Numbered from the stretch's first letter, positions 1 to 10,604 are shown. The stretch is 64,000 bases of DNA from Reyranella sp. (GCF_017305915.1 NZ_JAFKJN010000013.1:62001-126000), one strand, 5' to 3'. Notes: a model not told the origin generated them from the letters alone. Translations and numbers: made by a program.

Positions 1-1
1 G

Positions 2-1153
<1,152 letters not shown>

Positions 1154-1159
1154 CTTCTG

Positions 1160-1867
1160 CTAGTTCGCCCGGCTGCCGCGCGCATCCGATGGTGCGGCGT
1201 GCGCCCCGGGGGCGTCCTCGGACAGGCCGCAATCCTCGGCGAAGACACTGAGATGGGTCGTGCGGCGGCCGTCGTTGAAGCAGCCGTGCTTCCATTGGCC
1301 GGCATAGATCGCGCCGTTGGCGGTCTTGTAGACGCCGGTGCCGTGCGGCGTGCTGAGCAGGTACTCGCCGTCGTAGCGCGCGCCGCTGGGGAAGATCATG
1401 CTGCCGAAGCCGCTGTAGGTGTTCGCGCGGAACTGGCCCTCGTATCGCAGGCCTGACGCAAAGCTCAGCTTGCCGTGGCCCTCGATGTTGCCGTTCTTCC
1501 ACTCGCCGTCGTAGCGCATGCCGTTCGAGGCCACGTAGAGGCCGCTGCCGTCGAACAGGCCGTCCCTGAAGGTGCCGAGGTAGCGGCCGTCGCGATTGCG
1601 CCTCACACCGTGGCCCGTCTGCTTGCCGTCGGCGAACTCGCCTTCATTGCGCTCGACCTGGGCGCCCGCCTTGAAGATCGTGAGCACCCCGGGGCCCGAG
1701 GCCTTTCCGTCCTTGCATGCCCCCGTCCAGCCGATGGTCTCGTCGGGTACGGGCAGCGGATCCCACACGGTGCAGCCTGATTTCGAATCGGTCATCCACT
1801 CGCCGGCGAGCGCGGCCGGCCCAAATCCAGCCGCAATGAGAAAGGCGGCAACGGCTAATGATCGCAT
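1160..1867 (-). CDS. Secreted MORN-repeat protein
   Basis: A 235-residue protein that starts with a clear signal peptide (MRSLAVAAFLIAAGFGPAAL then AGEW). It carries about five MORN repeats between residues 100 and 210, recognisable as YxGxFxxGxxxGxG units such as YDGEWKNGNIEGHGKL and YEGQFRANTYSGFG. MORN repeats form an extended beta sheet that usually binds lipid or protein; here the protein should be periplasmic. Two cysteines near the mature N-terminus (CTVWD, ACKDG) may form a disulfide. I chose the ATG at 1867 because it begins the signal peptide and has a GGAGAG ribosome binding site; the frame stays open upstream but without signal features. No specific function is assignable. Confidence 0.85.
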   Translation of the reverse strand: MRSLAVAAFLIAAGFGPAALAGEWMTDSKSGCTVWDPLPVPDETIGWTGACKDGKASGPGVLTIFKAGAQVERNEGEFADGKQTGHGVRRNRDGRYLGTFRDGLFDGSGLYVASNGMRYDGEWKNGNIEGHGKLSFASGLRYEGQFRANTYSGFGSMIFPSGARYDGEYLLSTPHGTGVYKTANGAIYAGQWKHGCFNDGRRTTHLSVFAEDCGLSEDAPGAHAAPSDARGSRAN

Positions 1868-1994
1868 TGGCCTCTCCGGCCCTATTTTTTCTAGAGGGGG
1901 CTGGAGGAATAATGCGTTTGCCGGCATGCGGTTCCACGCCGCTCGCGCCGTCGCCGAGTCTGGCGCATGATGGTCACACCCTGTGGAGGTGAAG

Positions 1995-2480
1995 ATGTCG
2001 ACCGACAAACCGGAGCCTGCTTCGCCCGCCTGCCTCGCTCACGAGGCGGACGATGCCTACATGGGCTACGCCAGCCGGGACGAGCTCGCCGCCTTCCTGA
2101 ACGAGCTGCTCGAGGCCGAACGCGCTGGCACCGGCGTGGCGCTGAAGAGCGGCCCGGCGGCGGCGGGCACGAAGTTCGCCGACCTGCTGCACGACGTGCA
2201 CCACGACGAGGCGCGCTGGTGCGCCATGCTGATCAAGCAGCTCAGGGCGCTCGGCGTGCCAGCCTCGACCAGGATCGGGGCCTTCGAGGGCAAGGCGCTG
2301 GCGATCGAGGGCCTGCCCGAGCGCATGGCCTTTCTCAATCGCGGCCAGGGCTGGGTGGTGAAGAAGCTGCGCGAGATGCTGCCCAAGGTGCGCGACGACG
2401 GCCTGCATCGCGACCTCAGCGAGATGCTGGCCAGCCACGAGACCAACATCGCCCGCACCAACGAGATGCTGAAGGCCTGA
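1995..2480 (+). CDS. Ferritin-like helical protein (DUF6306-type)
   Basis: A 161-residue all-helical protein. The segment ELLEAERAGTGVALK, followed by LLHDVHHDEARWC and a second helix pair ending MLASHETNIARTN, has the Glu/His spacing of a four-helix ferritin-like bundle. I recall DUF6306 proteins with the same LNELLEAERAG opening, but I cannot verify the family here. In such proteins the Glu and His residues could hold a di-metal site; activity is unknown. The start at 1995 has a GGAGGT ribosome binding site at the right distance, better than a GTG at 1983. It is convergent with the next gene and separated from it by two bases. Confidence 0.8.
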   Translation: MSTDKPEPASPACLAHEADDAYMGYASRDELAAFLNELLEAERAGTGVALKSGPAAAGTKFADLLHDVHHDEARWCAMLIKQLRALGVPASTRIGAFEGKALAIEGLPERMAFLNRGQGWVVKKLREMLPKVRDDGLHRDLSEMLASHETNIARTNEMLKA

Positions 2481-2482
2481 GG

Positions 2483-2773
2483 TCAGGCCGCCGCCAGGCA
2501 CTCCGCGCCGTCGACCCAGGCCATGTTCTCGGCGGTGGCGAGAACGGGCCCCAGCGAGAACATCATCTGCTCGGGCGACAGCGGCACGGCCCGGCCGGTC
2601 CTGAGCATCTTGCGGCCGGCCTCGGTGATGAACCAGCCGCCCGGGCCTTCGTTGATCAGGCCGTAGAGATTGAGCCGCCCCGTCACGCGGCGGTTGAAAG
2701 CCCGATTGGGACCGCTGCTCTCGAGCTCCTGAAGGACCGCGCGCTCTTCGACCGAAATCGACCGTGCCTGCAT
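2483..2773 (-). CDS. Small winged-helix-like protein
   Basis: A 96-residue protein of unknown function. The middle (NRRVTGRLNLYGLINEGPGG followed by WFITEAGRKML) resembles the recognition helix and wing of a winged helix-turn-helix, in which a helix ending in a Leu-x-x-x-Gly-Leu-Ile turn leads into a beta hairpin and an Ala-Gly-Arg helix. The N-terminal region SVEERAVLQELES would be helix 1. It could be a small DNA-binding protein, but it has no sensor domain and no target is visible. It is transcribed alone, away from hisZ and towards the ferritin-like gene. Confidence 0.65.
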   Translation of the reverse strand: MQARSISVEERAVLQELESSGPNRAFNRRVTGRLNLYGLINEGPGGWFITEAGRKMLRTGRAVPLSPEQMMFSLGPVLATAENMAWVDGAECLAAA

Positions 2774-2864
2774 CCCACAACCTCCGTTTGTCGCGGGGAC
2801 AACGGACCGGCGCGCGGCGAGGTTCTGTGGACTCGATGTGACGCGGACGAGTGTTGCTTCGGCG

Positions 2865-4031
2865 CTACAGCGGCACGGCGTCGCCGTCGATCAGGGCGTG
2901 GGTGCAGCCGAGCCGCTTCGCTTCGACCCGCACGTCGGCGGCTGCCGTGACGGCGCGCACCACGGCATAGCCCTTGGCCTGCCATGGCGCGGCATCGGGC
3001 CAGGCGGTGCCGATGGGCAGGTAGAGGCGCGGGCGCACGGGGATCGGCTCAGAGGCCGCCAGCACCGCATCCATGTAGAGCGTGAAGCCGGTCGCGGGCT
3101 CGCTCACGCCATCCTCGGGATAGCCCGCCGAGTAGCGGCCGCCGCGCGCCAGCTCCTGGCGGCCGGCGAGCGCGAAGACCGAGAAGGAGACGCCGGTCTG
3201 GTACTCGAGGCCGCGATAGTCGACCGCGTCGAGGGTCAGCGGCAGGTCGCCGTCGGCCGCGGTGACCAGCGCCACGGCCTCGGCAAGCCGCGCGGCTTCG
3301 GCCTGGGCGGCGGCGGGCAACTTGAGCTTCTTCAGTTGGGCGATCGCCTTGTCGGCCGGGCCCGCGGCGCGCAACAGGCCGATGAACAGGTCGGCCGCCT
3401 TCTTGTTGTCGGCCAACGCGCCGGCGATCGCCGCCTCGTCCTTGCGGTCGAGCGCGCGGCGCAGGCGGCGGGTGGGCTCGGCCTCGAGCTTGAGCCCCGC
3501 CGCGACCGCCGCCACCAGGGTCGGCAGGTTGAGATCGACGGTGAGCTCGGCGACGCCGATCGCCCGCAGCGCATCGACCGCCAGCAGCACCGCCTCGGCG
3601 TCGGCCTCGGCGGTGTCGACACCCAGCAGCTCGCAGCCGACCTGGGCGAACTGCCGCTCGGGTTTCAGCGCATTGCCGCGCACCCGGATGACGTTGCCGC
3701 CGTAGGAGAGGCGCAGCGGCCGCGGCTCGTGCTTCAATCGTGTCACGGCGATGCGAGCCACCTGCACGGTCATGTCGGGCCGCACGCCCATCATGCGCTG
3801 CGACACCGGATCCATCAGCCGGAAGGTCTGCGACGCCAGCGCCGCACCCGGGCCGCCGAGCAGCGATTCCTCGAACTCGACCAGCGGCGGCTTGACCCGC
3901 TCGTAGCCGAAGGCCGCGAAGCGCTTGATGGCGACATCGATCGCGTCGGCCTCGCGCGTGGCGTCGGGCGGCAGGAGGTCGGCGAGACCGGCGGGCAGCA
4001 GGCCGCGATGGTCGTTGTCGTTGGCAGTCAT
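2865..4031 (-). CDS. hisZ: ATP phosphoribosyltransferase regulatory subunit HisZ
   Basis: A 388-residue class II aminoacyl-tRNA-synthetase-like protein of the HisZ type, the regulatory partner of short-form HisG in the first step of histidine synthesis. It opens with GLLPAGLADLLPPDA (motif-1 region), continues with RLMDPVSQRMMGVRPDMTVQ (motif 2 as found in HisS and HisZ) and ends with the ARGGRYSAG motif-3-like segment. It lacks the C-terminal anticodon-binding domain of HisS, as HisZ does. The ATG at 4031 begins the usual MTANDND-type N-terminus; an upstream TTG at 4067 in the same frame is less likely. It diverges from the autotransporter gene across about 80 bases. No hisG is in the window. 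Confidence 0.9.
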   Translation of the reverse strand: MTANDNDHRGLLPAGLADLLPPDATREADAIDVAIKRFAAFGYERVKPPLVEFEESLLGGPGAALASQTFRLMDPVSQRMMGVRPDMTVQVARIAVTRLKHEPRPLRLSYGGNVIRVRGNALKPERQFAQVGCELLGVDTAEADAEAVLLAVDALRAIGVAELTVDLNLPTLVAAVAAGLKLEAEPTRRLRRALDRKDEAAIAGALADNKKAADLFIGLLRAAGPADKAIAQLKKLKLPAAAQAEAARLAEAVALVTAADGDLPLTLDAVDYRGLEYQTGVSFSVFALAGRQELARGGRYSAGYPEDGVSEPATGFTLYMDAVLAASEPIPVRPRLYLPIGTAWPDAAPWQAKGYAVVRAVTAAADVRVEAKRLGCTHALIDGDAVPL

Positions 4032-4114
4032 CGCCCTGTTGATAGCCGATTCCGCCGCATCGACCAAAGCCTGCCGCGCCGGCTAAGATCGCTCTGTCAG
4101 TGGGGAGTAACACG

Positions 4115-7100
4115 TTGCGTCGTTTGGGGCATGGAATAGCCGGGCTGCTGATCGCGGCCGGACTGGCTTGGGCGTGCGCGCCGACACAGGCTCAGACATT
4201 TCGTTCGGAGGGGCCAGCACCGAGCCAGGGCCCCTGGGAGACGATCCAGAGCCGCGACAAGCCGGGCCTCGACCAGGGGACGGTCGCCGGCGCGATCCAG
4301 GCGGTGCTGCCCGACCCCGGCAACCCCAACCGCATCTTCGTCGGCTCGACCAACGGCGGCATCTGGCGCACCACCGACAACGGCGCCACCTGGACGCCGC
4401 TCACCGACAACGCATCGTCGCTGTCGATCGCGAGCCTGAGCTTCGATCCGTCGAACACCAACGTCATCATCGCCGGCGTCGGTAACGTCTCGAACGGCGG
4501 CGTCGGGCGGTTCCGCAGCGGCCAGATGACCGGGCTGCTCTACAGCAACACCGGCGGCAACAGCTGGAGCACGATCGATCTCGGGCCGGGTCTCAGCGGC
4601 AAGAGCGTCGTCTCCGCCGCGGTCAGGGGAAACGTGATCCTGGTCGCGTCGGCGGACCCCAACAACGTCGATACCGCGGGCGGCGGCTTGTACATCAGCG
4701 TGACCGGCGGCGCGTCCTTCAACCCGGTGAACGGCATTCCGGCGAACGCGCCGGTCACGGCGCTCGCCGCGGACAGCGGCTCGACCAACACCTTCTATGC
4801 CTCGGTGAACGGCAACGGCGTCTACAGGAGCGTCAACGGCGGCGCCGACTGGAGCCCGGTCACCATTCCCGGCCTCAGCACCGCCGACAACCTGAAGGTC
4901 GTCACCGGCAGCATCGCCGGCTCGATCGTGGTCGCCGCCTACAACGACGCCAAGGTGACCGGCATCGCCCTGTCGAAGGACGGTGGTGCGACCTGGAACT
5001 CCCTGCCGGTGCCGAGCCCCAATACCGGTCAGACGAACACCAATCTCGCCCTCGCGATCGATCCCCACGACGCGAACATCGTGTATTTCGGCGGCGCAGC
5101 CAGCTCGGCAGAGCGCAGCTGGACGTTGGCGGGGTATAAGCTGGTGCTGGGCACGAACGGCCAGCCCTCGACCTTCAGCCCGATCACTCTCGACGGCACG
5201 GTCGACAACAGCACGCCGCACGCCGACGCGCGCATCTTCGTGTTCGATGCGAACGGCCGGATGCTGCTGGGCGGCGACGGCGGCATCTACGCCATGACCA
5301 CGACCGCCGCGGGCGTCTCCTGGACCGGCCTCAACACGGCCAGCCTGTCGATCCGCGAGGCCAACGCCGTCGCCTACGACTTCGTGACCAAGCGGATCGT
5401 GGTCGCGGCGCAGGATACCGGCGTGGCGATCCAGGATTCCGCGCGCAGCGTCGGCTACACCGCGGTGCAGGGCGCCGACGGCACGAACGCCGCCGTCAAC
5501 GACGTGACGCTGCGCTCCGCCGGTCAGAGCGCCACCTACACCTCGACGCAGGGCCTGGGCGGGCTGATGCGCCAGATCTACGACTCGCACGGCACCCTGA
5601 TCAGCACCCAGCACTTCAACACGTTGCAAACGGGCCAGGACCGGCTGAACTTCGAGCCGGACGACTACCAGGCCGACACCGACCCCGACTCCCAGAGCAC
5701 GACCAAGACGCTGCCGCATGCCGCGCGCCTGGTCCTGAACAAGGTCGATCCCACGCGAATCGCCTTCGGCACCAACTACCTCTACACGACCCGGGACGAA
5801 GGCGCCGAGAGCACGACGCTCACCCTGCTCAACCGCGGCACAGCCGGCACGCGGATCGGCCCCATCACCGCGCTCGCGTTCGGCACGCTGGACAATCCCG
5901 ACGCCTTGCTCGCCGGCACCAGCACGGGCGCCGTCTACATCAGCCCGTCCGAGACCGGCGGGTCGCTGCGCCTGACCGGCTATGCCAGCGGCGGGCAGGC
6001 TCCCACGTCGGTGGTGTTCGACACGCGCTACGCGAACTACTTCTACGTCGCCAACGGCGTCACGCTGCAGAACACCACGAACGGCGGCTACGGGACGTTC
6101 GGCGATCTGACCCCCAACCTCACCACGCTGAACATCGAGCGGCCGCTGACCTTGGAATTCATCTCGACCAACGGGGTGAACGCGCTGCTGGTCGGCGGCC
6201 TGCGCCAGACCGCCAGTGCCCAGAGCCCGCTCGCGGTCGTCGAGGCCGATGCGACCGGCGCGCTGATCGGCGGGAGCTGGCGGGCTTTCGGCAACAACCT
6301 GCCCAACACGATGGTGAGCGCGCTGGCCTACAATCCGGCGGCCGACGCGCTGGTCGTGTCGCTGTGGGGGCGCGGCATCTGGACCCTCTACGACGTGACG
6401 AGCAACTTCAGCGCGGCCTCGGTGCTGCAGTTCGGACTGGCGGACAACGATTCGGCCCCCGGCGCGGCGCTGCTGACCGGCGCGCGGCCGCTGATCAAGT
6501 ACGGCATCGGCACGCTGACGATCGGCGGTCCGGCGACCTACAGCGGCGGCACCACGATCAAGGGGGGCACGCTGCTGCTGACCGGGACCGGCACGCTCGG
6601 CGCGACCACCGCGTCGACCACGGTCGACGGCGGCACGCTCGATCTCGGCGGCACCAGCCAAGTCCAGGACGGCGGCCTCACCCTGAAGGCGGGGGCGGTG
6701 CAGAACGGCATCTTCCGGTCGAGCGGACCCTTCGCGGTGGAGGACGGCACGATCTCCGCGGCTCTGGCGGGCACCGGCAGCCTGACCAAGAGCGGGCAGG
6801 GCACCGTCGTGCTGTCGGGCACCAGCACCTATACCGGCAGCACGACCGTCACCGGCGGCATTCTGAGGGTGAACGGCTCGATCGCGTCGTCGAGCGGCGT
6901 GACGGTCGGCGCCGACGGCGTGCTGGGCGGGTCGGGGACGGTGCCCGCAACCGTCGTCAACGGCTTCGTCGCCCCGGCCAATCCCGGCGGCGTGCTCACC
7001 GTCAACACCGGCTACACCCAAACGGCCGGCAGCACCTACGAAGTCGTGACCACCGCCGCCGGCGCGAGCGACCGGCTGCAGGTCAACGGCCCGGCCGCCC

Positions 7101-8449
7101 TGGCCGGCACGGTGGCCGTGCATCCGACCGCCGGCGCCTATGGCAACGGCAGGACCTTCACCATCCTCAGTGCGACCTCGCTCACCGGCAGCTACGGCAC
7201 CGCCACCAGCAGCTACGCCTTCCTGCGGCCGACGCTTTCGTACGACGCCACGGACGTCTTCCTCACCCTGACGCCGGGCGGGTTCGCGCAGGCCGCGACC
7301 ACCCCCAACCAGGCGGCGGTGGCAAGCGTGCTCGATCGCGGCGTCGCCAGCGCAAGCGGCGATTTCCTCACCGTGATCGATGCCTTCTCCCTGCTGACCC
7401 CGGAGCAGGCTCAGGGCGCGTTCCAGTCGATCAGCGGCCAGAACTATGCGGGCCTCGGTACGCTCGGGGTGCAGACCGCGCAGCTTTTCATGAGCTTCTT
7501 CGCCCAGCAGGCCGGCGGCAGCCAGACGACCGGCGGCGGCAACGGCGGCGGGCGGATCGCGCTGGCCGAGGCGTGTGACGTCGCGTGCGATGCCACGGCG
7601 CCGCGTTGGAGCGCCTGGGGCGGCGCGCTGGGCGGCGTCGGCACCATTGCCGGCAACACCAATGCGCCCGGCCTGAATTTCAACATCGGCGGCTTCGCGG
7701 CCGGCCTTGACCGCCGCTTCGACGGCGGCTTTCTCGCCGGCGTCACCGCGGGATACACGACCGCCAACCAGTATACCCAGAACATGCCGGGGCTGGGCAG
7801 CGTCAGCACCTTCCAGTTCGGCCTCTACGGCGAGTATGCCAGCGGCAGCTTCTATCTCGATGCGCTGGCCGGCTACGCCCGCAGCAGCAGCCAGATGACC
7901 CGGCCGATCTTCGTCCCCGGCCTCGCCCCGCGCACCGCGCTGGGGCAGACGAGCACCGACCAGTTCTTCGGGCAGCTCGAGGCCGGGTACAAGATCGCGC
8001 TGGGGGGATCGTTCGACGCCTTCGTGACGCCGTTCGCGCGAATCCAAGGATCGACCGCGACGCAAGCCGGCTTCACCGAGACCGGTGCGGGGGCGCTCAA
8101 CCTCACGGTCGCCGGCCTGACCACCAACTCGCTGCGCAGCGTGCTGGGCGTGCAGACCGGCGGCGCGATCGACGCGGGCTGGCGCGGCCCGCTCGGCGTG
8201 GTGCTGCGGCTCGGCTGGAGCCACGAGCACGCCGACACCTCGCGGCCGGTGAATGCAAGCTTCGCCGGCGCACCGGCTTCGCCCTTCGCCGTGGCCGGAG
8301 CGCCGACGCCCCGGGACGGCGCGATCGTCGGTCTCGCGACCAGCACAAGCATCGCCGACTCGACCAGCGTCTACCTGCGCTACGATGGCGAGCTGGCGGG
8401 AGGAACCACCAGCCACATCCTGTCCGCCGGCGCGCGCATCGTCTGGTAG
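4115..8449 (+). CDS. Autotransporter with Asp-box beta-propeller passenger
   Basis: A roughly 1444-residue type V secretion protein. The first 27 residues are a signal peptide ending in AQA/QT. From about residue 45 to 770 the passenger has repeated Asp-box motifs (TTDNGATW, NTGGNSW, SVNGGADW, SKDGGATW) as in sialidase/Vps10-type propellers. From about 800 to 940 come autotransporter-associated repeats (GGTTIKGGTLLLTGTGTLG; GSTTVTGGILRVNG). The last 280 residues form the outer-membrane beta barrel and end in ARIVW, with the aromatic terminal residue typical of BamA substrates. The passenger should be surface-exposed and may bind or cleave glycans, but no sialidase catalytic residues are obvious. 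I prefer the TTG at 4115 because GGGGAG precedes it by 7 bases; a GTG at 4100 in frame lacks a binding site. Confidence 0.9.
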   Translation: MRRLGHGIAGLLIAAGLAWACAPTQAQTFRSEGPAPSQGPWETIQSRDKPGLDQGTVAGAIQAVLPDPGNPNRIFVGSTNGGIWRTTDNGATWTPLTDNASSLSIASLSFDPSNTNVIIAGVGNVSNGGVGRFRSGQMTGLLYSNTGGNSWSTIDLGPGLSGKSVVSAAVRGNVILVASADPNNVDTAGGGLYISVTGGASFNPVNGIPANAPVTALAADSGSTNTFYASVNGNGVYRSVNGGADWSPVTIPGLSTADNLKVVTGSIAGSIVVAAYNDAKVTGIALSKDGGATWNSLPVPSPNTGQTNTNLALAIDPHDANIVYFGGAASSAERSWTLAGYKLVLGTNGQPSTFSPITLDGTVDNSTPHADARIFVFDANGRMLLGGDGGIYAMTTTAAGVSWTGLNTASLSIREANAVAYDFVTKRIVVAAQDTGVAIQDSARSVGYTAVQGADGTNAAVNDVTLRSAGQSATYTSTQGLGGLMRQIYDSHGTLISTQHFNTLQTGQDRLNFEPDDYQADTDPDSQSTTKTLPHAARLVLNKVDPTRIAFGTNYLYTTRDEGAESTTLTLLNRGTAGTRIGPITALAFGTLDNPDALLAGTSTGAVYISPSETGGSLRLTGYASGGQAPTSVVFDTRYANYFYVANGVTLQNTTNGGYGTFGDLTPNLTTLNIERPLTLEFISTNGVNALLVGGLRQTASAQSPLAVVEADATGALIGGSWRAFGNNLPNTMVSALAYNPAADALVVSLWGRGIWTLYDVTSNFSAASVLQFGLADNDSAPGAALLTGARPLIKYGIGTLTIGGPATYSGGTTIKGGTLLLTGTGTLGATTASTTVDGGTLDLGGTSQVQDGGLTLKAGAVQNGIFRSSGPFAVEDGTISAALAGTGSLTKSGQGTVVLSGTSTYTGSTTVTGGILRVNGSIASSSGVTVGADGVLGGSGTVPATVVNGFVAPANPGGVLTVNTGYTQTAGSTYEVVTTAAGASDRLQVNGPAALAGTVAVHPTAGAYGNGRTFTILSATSLTGSYGTATSSYAFLRPTLSYDATDVFLTLTPGGFAQAATTPNQAAVASVLDRGVASASGDFLTVIDAFSLLTPEQAQGAFQSISGQNYAGLGTLGVQTAQLFMSFFAQQAGGSQTTGGGNGGGRIALAEACDVACDATAPRWSAWGGALGGVGTIAGNTNAPGLNFNIGGFAAGLDRRFDGGFLAGVTAGYTTANQYTQNMPGLGSVSTFQFGLYGEYASGSFYLDALAGYARSSSQMTRPIFVPGLAPRTALGQTSTDQFFGQLEAGYKIALGGSFDAFVTPFARIQGSTATQAGFTETGAGALNLTVAGLTTNSLRSVLGVQTGGAIDAGWRGPLGVVLRLGWSHEHADTSRPVNASFAGAPASPFAVAGAPTPRDGAIVGLATSTSIADSTSVYLRYDGELAGGTTSHILSAGARIVW

Positions 8450-8494
8450 GCCAAGGCGCTTGTTTCCATCGGCGGTTGGGCTATTGCTCGGCCG

Positions 8495-9472
8495 ATGACC
8501 GTCCGCCCCGCCCTGTCCGTGGTGGCGCCCTGCTTCAACGAGGAGGGCGTGCTGCCGGAGTTCCTGGCCCGCGTCGGCGCCGTGCTCGATCGGCTGGGCA
8601 GCGGCCTGGGCGGCACGGCCGAGATCGTGGTGGTCGACGACGGCTCGCGCGATCGCACCTGGGAGACCATGACCAAGGCTGCGGCGCAGGATTCGCGCAT
8701 CGTCGCGGTGCGGCTGATGCGCAACCATGGCCATCAGCTCGCGCTGACCGCCGGGCTGTCGATCTGCCGCGGCGAGCGCATCCTGATCATCGACGCCGAC
8801 CTGCAGGATCCGCCTGAGCTGCTGCCCGACATGATGGCGCTGATGGATGGTATCGATGGCAAGGGGGGAGCGGACGTGGTCTACGGCCAGCGCCGTGCGC
8901 GTGAGGGCGAGAGCCTGTTCAAGCGCGCCACCGCCGCCGCCTTCTACCGCCTGATCGGCCGCATGACCGACGTCGAGATCCCGCTCGATGCCGGCGACTT
9001 CCGGCTGGTGACGCGGCGCGTCCTCGACCTGCTGCTGGCGATGCCCGAGCGGCATCGCTTCATCCGCGGCATGGTGGCGTGGATCGGCGGCCGGCAGGTG
9101 CCGATCGTCTACGACCGCAAGCCGCGCGCGGCCGGCGAGAGCAAGTATCCCCTCTCCAAGATGATCCGCTTCGCCGCCGACGCGATCACCGCCTTCTCGG
9201 TGGTGCCGCTGATGGCCTCGATGACCATCGGCTGGATCATGGCGGCGGTCGGCTTCGCCTTCTTCGTCTATTCGATCGTCGGCTGGCTGATCGGCCACAC
9301 CCTGCCGGGCTGGACGTCGCTGATGGCGGCGATCGGCGTGCTGGGCGGCATGCAGTTCCTGATGCTCGGCATCATCGGCGCCTATCTCGGCCGGCTGTAC
9401 GACCAGAGCAAGGGCCGGCCGCTGTTCATGATCCGCGAGATCGTCGACGGTCGTGGGGGCGGCCCCGAATGA
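8495..9472 (+). CDS. GT2-family polyprenyl-phosphate glycosyltransferase
   Basis: A 325-residue membrane glycosyltransferase of the dolichol-phosphate-mannose-synthase/GtrB group. The GT-A fold is visible as LSVVAPCFNEEGVLPEFL, then EIVVVDDGSRDRTW, and the metal-binding IDADLQDPPE. Two transmembrane helices follow at about residues 235-255 and 275-300. Such enzymes move a sugar from a nucleotide sugar to a polyprenyl phosphate on the cytoplasmic face. The stop codon overlaps the start of the methyltransferase (ATGA), so the two are translationally coupled. The methyltransferase, cupin and large membrane protein downstream suggest a small cell-surface glycan or lipid-modification cluster. Confidence 0.92.
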   Translation: MTVRPALSVVAPCFNEEGVLPEFLARVGAVLDRLGSGLGGTAEIVVVDDGSRDRTWETMTKAAAQDSRIVAVRLMRNHGHQLALTAGLSICRGERILIIDADLQDPPELLPDMMALMDGIDGKGGADVVYGQRRAREGESLFKRATAAAFYRLIGRMTDVEIPLDAGDFRLVTRRVLDLLLAMPERHRFIRGMVAWIGGRQVPIVYDRKPRAAGESKYPLSKMIRFAADAITAFSVVPLMASMTIGWIMAAVGFAFFVYSIVGWLIGHTLPGWTSLMAAIGVLGGMQFLMLGIIGAYLGRLYDQSKGRPLFMIREIVDGRGGGPE

Positions 9473-10191
9473 GCGCCGAGCTCGACCCTCCGGAGTTTGA
9501 TCGGCACGCCGCGACCTACGACGGCGGCCTCGACAACCCGGTCAAGAAGGCGCTGGGCGATGCCGATTCGTTCATCGCGGTGAAGGCGCGCTGGCTGCTG
9601 CGCCACGAGCCCGGCTTGAAGCGGGACGGCCTCAGCCTGCTCGACTACGGCTGCGGCGCCGGCGACCTGATGCGGGTGCTCGCCGGGCTGGGCGCGCGCG
9701 GCACGTTCACAGGCTGTGATGTCTCGACCGGCATGCTCGACGAGGCGGCCCGGCGCTGGCCGGCGGGGGCGGGATCGGCGCCGGTGCTGTCGGCGCAGGA
9801 CGGCGCACACACGCCCTTCGCCGACGGCCAGTTCGACGTCGCCACGATCAGCGCCGTGCTGCACCACGTGCCGGTGGCCGAGCGGCCGGCGGTCTATGCC
9901 GAGCTCGGCCGGGTGCTGAAGCCGGGCGGCCGGCTCTATGTGTTCGAGCACAATCCGCGCAACCCCTTGGTGCGCCACGTGATTGCCCGCACGCCGATCG
10001 ACGCGAACGCCATCCTGCTCGATGCCAACGAGGTCCAGGAGGGGCTGCTGGGCTCGGGCCGCTACGAGCTCGAGACCGACTACCTGATGTTCATGCCGCC
10101 GGGGATGGCTTTCCTCCGCTTCGTCGACCGGGCTCTGGCGTGGCTGCCGCTCGGGGCGCAATATGCCGTGGCGGCGCGAAAGCCCGCCTGA
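9469..10191 (+). CDS. Class I SAM-dependent methyltransferase
   Basis: A 240-residue methyltransferase with the SAM-binding motif I LLDYGCGAGDLMRVL at about residues 58-72, an acidic residue at the end of strand 2 (FTGCDVSTGMLDEA) and the post-motif FDVATISAVLHHV. The C-terminal part (RVLKPGGRLYVFEHNPRNP) is typical of methyltransferase domain 11/25 proteins that modify lipids, quinones or small metabolites. Its start overlaps the glycosyltransferase stop by four bases, so the two products are probably made together. The acceptor is not deducible. Confidence 0.9.
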   Translation: MSAELDPPEFDRHAATYDGGLDNPVKKALGDADSFIAVKARWLLRHEPGLKRDGLSLLDYGCGAGDLMRVLAGLGARGTFTGCDVSTGMLDEAARRWPAGAGSAPVLSAQDGAHTPFADGQFDVATISAVLHHVPVAERPAVYAELGRVLKPGGRLYVFEHNPRNPLVRHVIARTPIDANAILLDANEVQEGLLGSGRYELETDYLMFMPPGMAFLRFVDRALAWLPLGAQYAVAARKPA

Positions 10192-10202
10192 GGGAGCAAG
10201 CC

Positions 10203-10481
10203 ATGAACACGACCCTTGATACCCGGGTCTTCGAAGCCGAGCTCAAGCGCGACGGCTACGACGTCATGACCAACACCACGCCCGGCGCCAAGGTCAATCC
10301 CGAGCACTCGCATCCGTTCGACGTGCGCGCCATGGTGATCAAGGGCGCGCTGACGCTGACGCGCGACGGCGCGAGCCGGACCTACAGGCCCGGCGAGACC
10401 TTCATGATGCCGCGCGGCTGCCTGCATTACGAGAGCTACGGCAACGAAGGCGCGGTGGTGCTGCTCGGCCGCAAGTTCTGA
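10203..10481 (+). CDS. Small cupin-domain protein
   Basis: A 92-residue single-domain cupin. Motif 1 is seen as NPEHSHPFDVRAMVIKG with the metal-ligand histidines of the GX5HXH type, and motif 2 as RPGETFMMPRGCLHYESYG. Stand-alone cupins of this size often bind a divalent metal and act as small isomerases, dioxygenases or sensors; the exact role is unknown. The ATG at 10203 is preceded by GGGAGCAAG. It follows the methyltransferase by 11 bases in the same direction and is followed by a palindromic repeat. Confidence 0.85.
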   Translation: MNTTLDTRVFEAELKRDGYDVMTNTTPGAKVNPEHSHPFDVRAMVIKGALTLTRDGASRTYRPGETFMMPRGCLHYESYGNEGAVVLLGRKF

Positions 10482-10497
10482 TGGTCGAGCACGCGCC

Positions 10498-10564
10498 GTC
10501 ATCCCGAGCGTAGCGAGGGATCTTTCCTGCTGCCGAAAAGATCCCTCGCTACGCTCGGGACGAC
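10498..10564. repeat. REP-like palindrome (long inverted repeat)
   Basis: Two arms of about 29 bases (10498-10526 and 10535-10564) are inverted copies of each other with one or two mismatches, around a short CTGCTGCC loop. The core is CCCGAGCGTAGCGAGGGATC and its complement. The same core pattern (CCCTCG..CGCTCGGGxCGAC) returns at 28678-28703. It could form a stable cruciform or mRNA hairpin. It fills the space between the cupin stop and the next membrane-protein frame. Confidence 0.88.
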
Positions 10565-10604
10565 AGAGCGCGGCTGGCCGACGGCGCTGGCGTTCGTCCT
10601 CTCG

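Noticed and set aside
4097..9298. Very long open minus-strand frame (over 1700 codons) opposite the autotransporter and glycosyltransferase genes
   Set aside because: It mirrors GC-rich codons of the real genes, has Arg/Ala/His-rich low-complexity content and no domain; the plus-strand genes have clear motifs.
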